64,000 bases of DNA from Mycobacterium sp. URHB0044 (GTDB lineage: Bacteria; Actinomycetota; Actinomycetes; Mycobacteriales; Mycobacteriaceae), in contig NZ_JIAW01000005.1 of NCBI RefSeq assembly GCF_000620625.1, forward strand, positions 62,001 to 126,000, given 5' to 3'. Below are positions 60,113 to 64,000 of the stretch, in pieces. Under the pieces are notes generated by a model. The model was not told where the DNA came from and did no database searches. It saw nothing but the letters and a program-made list of their open reading frames with translations. The position numbers and the translations under genes are program-made. How positions within the stretch are numbered: the stretch's first letter is position 1; every line of letters starts with the position of its first letter.

Positions 60113-60910
60113 ATGAAGGTTGTCCTGTTTTGCGGCGGCTACGGGATGCGGATGCGCAACACCGACCATGACGTCATCCCCAAACCGCTACAGATGGTCG
60201 GCCCCCGTCCGCTGCTGTGGCACGTGATGCGCTACTACGCCCACTTCGGCCACAAGGACTTCATCCTGTGCCTCGGCTACGGCGCTGAGCAGATCAAGGA
60301 GTTCTTCCTTACCTACCGCGAAACCGAGTCCAACGATTTCGTACTCAGGGACGGGCACGTCGAACTGTTGGGCTCCGATATCTCCGACTGGACCGTGACT
60401 CTCGTCGACACCGGTCTCGAGTCTTCGATCGGCGAGAGACTTCGCCGGGTACGCAAGCACTTAGGCGACGACGAGTACTTTCTCGCCAACTACGCCGACG
60501 TGCTGACCGACGCCCCGCTCGACAAGATCATCGACTGGGTCGTCACCACCGGCGCGGACGCATCGATGCTCATCGTGCCTCCGCAGCAGTCCTTCCATTG
60601 CGTTGACGTCGCCCCCAACGGCGAGGTCAAGGAGATCGTGCCGGTCAGCGAGTTTCCGGTGTGGGAGAACGGAGGATACTTCGTGCTGCGCCAGAACGTC
60701 ATCGACCTGATTCCCGAAAACGGTGATCTAGTCGGCGATGCGTGCGGCGCGCTGAGCGGTACGGGGCGGCTCATCGGCTATCGGCACGACGGCTTCTGGA
60801 AGCCCGCTGACACGTTCAAGGAACGCGCTGAACTCGATGCCGGATACCGGCAGGGCGTTCGGCCATGGATGGTGTGGGAGTCTCGTGAGTTGGCAGGTGC
60901 CCTCACGTGA
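60113..60910 (+). CDS. Glucose-1-phosphate cytidylyltransferase-like (RfbF type)
   Basis: A 265-aa nucleotidyltransferase: MKVVLFCGGYGMRMRNTDHD with the pyrophosphorylase loop GGxGxR, IPKPLQMVGPRPLLWHVMRY, DWTVTLVDTGLESSIGERLR as in RfbF, and YFLANYADVLTDAPLDKIID with the metal Asp. RfbF makes CDP-glucose from CTP and glucose 1-phosphate; here the activated sugar is not certain. ATG 60113 has a GAGGAG site. It is the first gene of a coupled operon, overlapping the PIG-L gene by four bases (GTGA). Confidence 0.88.
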   Translation: MKVVLFCGGYGMRMRNTDHDVIPKPLQMVGPRPLLWHVMRYYAHFGHKDFILCLGYGAEQIKEFFLTYRETESNDFVLRDGHVELLGSDISDWTVTLVDTGLESSIGERLRRVRKHLGDDEYFLANYADVLTDAPLDKIIDWVVTTGADASMLIVPPQQSFHCVDVAPNGEVKEIVPVSEFPVWENGGYFVLRQNVIDLIPENGDLVGDACGALSGTGRLIGYRHDGFWKPADTFKERAELDAGYRQGVRPWMVWESRELAGALT

Positions 60911-61569
60911 TCCGGCTGACGATCGACCGGCCCAGGAGTGTGGCGCTGATCGGTGCCCACTGCGACGACATCGTGATCGGGGCCGGTGCAACGCTGTTGG
61001 AGATCACGCGCCAGTATCCCGGCATCACCGTGCACGCTTTGGTGCTGACCGGTGCAGGTACCGAACGCGAGGTCGAAGAGAAGAGCGCGCTCGCGGCAAT
61101 TTGTGGTGACGCGGATGTGCGATTGACCGTCGCAGATCTTCCAGACGGTCGACTGCCCGACCACTGGGGACGGGTCAAGCAACTACTCGCCGACTTCCGC
61201 CGCAGCGGCGATCCCGATGTCGTATTCGCTCCGAATCGTGGAGACCGCCACCAGGACCACCGAATGCTTGCGGAGCTGACCACGACCGAGTTTCGCGACC
61301 ATCTGGTGCTGGGGTACGAGATACTGAAATGGGAATCGGATCTGCCCAATCCGTCTGCATACCAACCGGTCCCGACCGCGAGCGCGCTACGCAAGGTGAA
61401 GGTGCTGAAGGAGTGCTACCCGTCCCAGGGCGCACACCACTGGTTCGATGAAGAGTCGTTTCTCGGCTTGATGCGGTTGCGCGGCGTGCAATGCCATAGC
61501 CGCTACGCGGAAGCCTTCGTGTGCGAGAAGTCGACTCTGAATCTCGCACCATCCGAGTTCGCCGGGTAG
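60907..61569 (+). CDS. PIG-L/LmbE family deacetylase
   Basis: A 220-aa enzyme with the zinc signature VALIGAHCDDIVIGAGATLL (His 18, Asp 20, Asp 21) and DRHQDHRMLAELTTTEF (HQDH at 115-118, His ligands). Family members deacetylate N-acetylated sugars (GlcNAc-PI, GlcNAc-inositol in mycothiol synthesis). Its association with a cytidylyltransferase and epimerases suggests removal of an N-acetyl from an activated or precursor aminosugar. Coupled to its neighbours. Confidence 0.88.
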   Translation: MIRLTIDRPRSVALIGAHCDDIVIGAGATLLEITRQYPGITVHALVLTGAGTEREVEEKSALAAICGDADVRLTVADLPDGRLPDHWGRVKQLLADFRRSGDPDVVFAPNRGDRHQDHRMLAELTTTEFRDHLVLGYEILKWESDLPNPSAYQPVPTASALRKVKVLKECYPSQGAHHWFDEESFLGLMRLRGVQCHSRYAEAFVCEKSTLNLAPSEFAG

Positions 61570-61583
61570 CAGGAGGAATGGCG

Positions 61584-62612
61584 ATGCGCGTTCTCGTTAC
61601 CGGTACCGGTGGCTATCTGGGGTGCTTGCTTGCGCCCCGGCTCATCGCAGATGGCCACGAGGTCGTCGGCCTGGATACCGGCTACTACAAGAGCAGTTGG
61701 CTCCATCACCACAGCGGCACCGCGCCACAGGAGTTGGTGCGCGACATCCGTCACGTGACGGTGGACGACCTGCGTGGGTTCGACGCCGTCGTGCACATGG
61801 CCGAGTTGAGCAACGACCCGATCGGCGACCTGATCGGGGATGTCACCTACGACATCAACCACCTTGGCAGCGTGCACCTTGCGCGGTGCGCCAAGGCTGC
61901 CGGAGTCAGGCGGTTCGTCTACATGTCGTCGTGCAGCGTCTACGGGATCGCCACCGGAACGGTCGACGAATCCAGTCCCGTCAATCCGTTGACGCCGTAT
62001 GCGAAGTGCAAGGCCCTGGTCGAGCGGGACCTCACCGCGATGGCGGACGACGAGTTCTCGCCGACCTTCCTTCGCAATGCCACGGCATTTGGCGCGTCGC
62101 CGCGCATGAGGTTCGACATCGTCCTCAACAACCTGTGTGGCCTGGCGTGGGTCGAGCACAGCATCTCGATGACAAGTGATGGAACGCCCTTGCGGCCCTT
62201 GGTCCACGCACTCGACATCGCGCAGGCGATCCAGTGCGCATTGCGCGCCGATCGTGAGCGGGTGCACGCGTTGGTGGTGAACGTCGGCTCGGACGAGAAC
62301 AACTACTCGGTTCGCGAGATCGCCGAGACCGTGGCTCGCGAATTTCCTGGTTGTGAACTCACTTTCGGCGAGCCTAACCCGGACCAGCGCAGCTACCGGG
62401 TCGCCTTCGGAAGGATCCGAGGGGTCTTTCCAGAGTTCAAGACCGAGTGGGACATGGCGTCCGGTGCCACCCAGCTGCACCGCGTGTTCGAGACCATCGC
62501 GATGGATCCCGAGACGTTCTATGGCCGCGGTCACACCCGGCTCAAACAAATCGAATACCTGCTCAAGACCGGTCAGGTCGATGAACAGCTGTTCTGGAAG
62601 GACAGTCAGTGA
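61584..62612 (+). CDS. NAD-dependent epimerase/dehydratase
   Basis: A 342-aa extended SDR: MRVLVTGTGGYLGCLLAPRL has GxxGxxG at residues 7-13, VVHMAELSNDPIGDLIGDVT the AxLS region, and RFVYMSSCSVYGIATGTVDE then TPYAKCKALVERDLTAMADD the Ser/Thr-YxxxK triad. The start ATG 61584 follows GGAGGAATGGCG; ATG 61578 would be too close to the ribosome site. It probably modifies the nucleotide-linked sugar by oxidation, epimerisation or dehydration. Its stop overlaps the RmlC-type gene by four bases. Confidence 0.9.
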   Translation: MRVLVTGTGGYLGCLLAPRLIADGHEVVGLDTGYYKSSWLHHHSGTAPQELVRDIRHVTVDDLRGFDAVVHMAELSNDPIGDLIGDVTYDINHLGSVHLARCAKAAGVRRFVYMSSCSVYGIATGTVDESSPVNPLTPYAKCKALVERDLTAMADDEFSPTFLRNATAFGASPRMRFDIVLNNLCGLAWVEHSISMTSDGTPLRPLVHALDIAQAIQCALRADRERVHALVVNVGSDENNYSVREIAETVAREFPGCELTFGEPNPDQRSYRVAFGRIRGVFPEFKTEWDMASGATQLHRVFETIAMDPETFYGRGHTRLKQIEYLLKTGQVDEQLFWKDSQ

Positions 62613-63157
62613 AATACACCGCCACCGACGTCGACGGCGTCGTAATCGTCGACATCGAGCCGCACCGCGACGCAAGGGGCTTCTTCTCACGGTCCTTCTG
62701 CGCCACGGAGTTCGCCAAACATGGACTCGACGCGGACGTCGCCCAGACCAACATCTCCTACAACCACACCCGTGGCACGCTGCGTGGGCTGCACCGGCAG
62801 GTGCCGCCGTTCCTCGAGGCGAAGCTCGTGCGGTGCACGCGCGGTGCGATCGTCGACGTCGCCGTGGACGTCCGTCCCGAATCTGCCACGTACGGCCAGC
62901 ACGTGATGGTGGAGCTGACGGCCGACAACCGCCGCGGCTTGTTCCTGCCGCCCTACGTGGCGCACGGCTTCCAGACCTTGGCCGACGACACCGAGGTCAT
63001 CTACCAGGTCAGCGGCCCGTACGCGCCGGCCGGTGAACAGGGTTTCCGTTGGGATGACGGGCAATTCGGCATCGCCTGGCCATTACCGGTGGCGGTCATA
63101 TCCGACAAGGACGCCAGCTGGCCGTTGGTGACAGAGGCAAGGAGCTCGGCACGATGA
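62609..63157 (+). CDS. dTDP-4-dehydrorhamnose 3,5-epimerase-like (RmlC family)
   Basis: A 182-aa cupin-fold sugar epimerase: VVIVDIEPHRDARGFFSRSF, NISYNHTRGTLRGLHRQVPP (active-site His of GLHxQ), EAKLVRCTRGAIVDVAVDVR and LFLPPYVAHGFQTLADDTEV. Family members epimerise a 4-keto nucleotide sugar at C3 and/or C5. In this operon the substrate may be CDP-linked rather than dTDP-linked. Overlaps both neighbours by four bases. Confidence 0.9.
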   Translation: MKYTATDVDGVVIVDIEPHRDARGFFSRSFCATEFAKHGLDADVAQTNISYNHTRGTLRGLHRQVPPFLEAKLVRCTRGAIVDVAVDVRPESATYGQHVMVELTADNRRGLFLPPYVAHGFQTLADDTEVIYQVSGPYAPAGEQGFRWDDGQFGIAWPLPVAVISDKDASWPLVTEARSSAR

Positions 63158-64000
63158 TGATGGGCGTAGACGCATTGCTCGCCGAGCGGGCGCGTCAAGG
63201 CAAACCCATCCGGGTCGCGATGGCCGGGTGCGGCTTCATGGGTCGCGGTTTGGTCAACCAGATCGTCAACAGCGTGCCGGGGATGACACTTTCGGCCATC
63301 GCCGTCCGCGATCCGAACAAGGGCATCAAGGCCCTTGGCGATGCCGGCGTGAACGACGTGGCCGTCGCCCATAGCGTAGGTCAACTCGACAGGGCAATCC
63401 GGGCCGAGATGCCCGCCGTCACCGATGACTTCGGGGCGATCACCCGGGCCCACGGTATCGACGTCGTCATCGACGTCACCGGTGCGGTCGAATTCGGGTG
63501 CCACCTGGCGCTTGACTGCTTCACGAACGGCAAGCACCTGGTCCTGATGAATGCCGAAGTCGACGCGACGGTGGGCGCCGAACTGGGACGCCGAGCGTCC
63601 GCGGCCGGCGTGGTGTTCACCGGATGCGACGGCGACCAGCCTGGCGTTCAAATGAACCTGATCCGGTTCGTTCGCAGCATCGGCGTCACGCCGCTCGTCA
63701 GCGGGAACATCAAGGGCCTGCAGGATCCCTACCGCAACCCCACCACCCAGGAGGGGTTCGCCCGCCGATGGGGTCAGGATCCGTGGATGGTGACCAGCTT
63801 CGCCGACGGCACCAAGATGAGCGTCGAACAGTCAATCGTTGCCAATGCCACCGGGATGTCGGTCCACCAGCGAGGCATGCTCGGGCGTGATCACGACGGA
63901 CATGTCGACGAGCTGACCGAGTGGTACGACATCGACGAACTCCGTGCACTCGGCGGTGCGGTCGACTACGTGGTGGGTGCCAACCCAAACCCGGGAATCT
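63154..64000 (+). CDS. Rossmann NAD(P)-dependent oxidoreductase (3' end outside window)
   Basis: At least 282 residues. The start LLAERARQGKPIRVAMAGCG with FMGRGLVNQIV carries the nucleotide fold; IDVVIDVTGAVEFGCHLALD and NGKHLVLMNAEVDATVGAEL resemble homoserine-dehydrogenase/SAF-linked dehydrogenases; later SGNIKGLQDPYRNPTTQEGF and YVVGANPNPGI. It would act in the sugar pathway, perhaps on a branched or amino-sugar intermediate. ATG 63154 overlaps the RmlC stop. The C-terminal part and any SAF domain lie beyond the window. Confidence 0.78.
   Translation, partial: MMMGVDALLAERARQGKPIRVAMAGCGFMGRGLVNQIVNSVPGMTLSAIAVRDPNKGIKALGDAGVNDVAVAHSVGQLDRAIRAEMPAVTDDFGAITRAHGIDVVIDVTGAVEFGCHLALDCFTNGKHLVLMNAEVDATVGAELGRRASAAGVVFTGCDGDQPGVQMNLIRFVRSIGVTPLVSGNIKGLQDPYRNPTTQEGFARRWGQDPWMVTSFADGTKMSVEQSIVANATGMSVHQRGMLGRDHDGHVDELTEWYDIDELRALGGAVDYVVGANPNPGI

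Noticed and set aside
59613..60116. 167-codon frame in the control region before the sugar operon
   Set aside because: No family match, no ribosome site, and it overlaps the operon's start in another frame.

Overview
The window is high-GC DNA with many GTG starts and dense, often overlapping genes. It carries families typical of mycobacteria: a rifamycin ADP-ribosyltransferase (Arr), a PknE-like Ser/Thr kinase with an outside sensor, DinB and maleylpyruvate-isomerase-fold (mycothiol-type) proteins, F420/NADP-reductase-like proteins, a UvrA2-type protein and Ala/Pro-rich exported proteins. A fast-growing, environmental Mycolicibacterium-like actinobacterium is the best guess. No rRNA, tRNA, CRISPR array, phage or intact insertion sequence was recognised.

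Positions 1-15.5 kb hold small regulator-plus-enzyme units (RidA/MarR, NADP reductase/epimerase/MarR, thioesterase/TetR, ArsR/SRPBCC/VOC) mixed with decaying genes. Four genes are visibly broken: a reductase copy that lost its 5' end and is frameshifted, a methyltransferase and a GNAT acetyltransferase that lost their middles, and a DUF1905 remnant. An intact Arr gene sits among them. Several intergenic spaces carry clear inverted-repeat operators beside their likely regulators.

Positions 15.5-45.7 kb hold exported proteins, a lipoprotein FKBP isomerase, the receptor kinase, oxidoreductases (SDR, NmrA-like, FAD monooxygenase), regulators (AraC, GlxA, XRE, TetR), an acyltransferase-3 membrane protein, and a SigG-like ECF sigma factor with a C-terminal SnoaL domain. 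These are followed by an ArsR-SRPBCC pair and two DUF899 proteins flanking a maleylpyruvate-isomerase-fold protein. A UvrA2/DrrC-like ATPase is followed by an unusual protein in which a duplicated domain is fused to thioredoxin.

Positions 45.7-57.3 kb form a complete-looking sugar or polyol catabolic locus: HAD phosphatase, PfkB kinase, DeoR regulator, FGGY kinase, class II aldolase, a three-part ribose-type ABC importer, class I phosphomannose-isomerase-like protein, zinc dehydrogenase, LacI regulator and a small P-loop kinase. Import, polyol oxidation, two phosphorylations and aldol cleavage to triose phosphates can be laid out from these genes. The substrate is not known; galactitol/tagatose or another hexitol/ketohexose is a working hypothesis. 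Two inverted copies of a 16-bp site lie between the LacI gene and the import operon.

Positions 57.3-64 kb contain a 2-oxoglutarate oxygenase-like protein, a PAS protein and a TetR regulator. After a 590-bp gap comes a tightly coupled nucleotide-sugar operon that runs off the window: glucose-1-phosphate cytidylyltransferase, PIG-L deacetylase, NAD-dependent epimerase, RmlC-type epimerase and a Rossmann dehydrogenase. This looks like synthesis of an unusual, possibly CDP-linked deoxy or branched sugar and is the most promising lead for an undescribed pathway.
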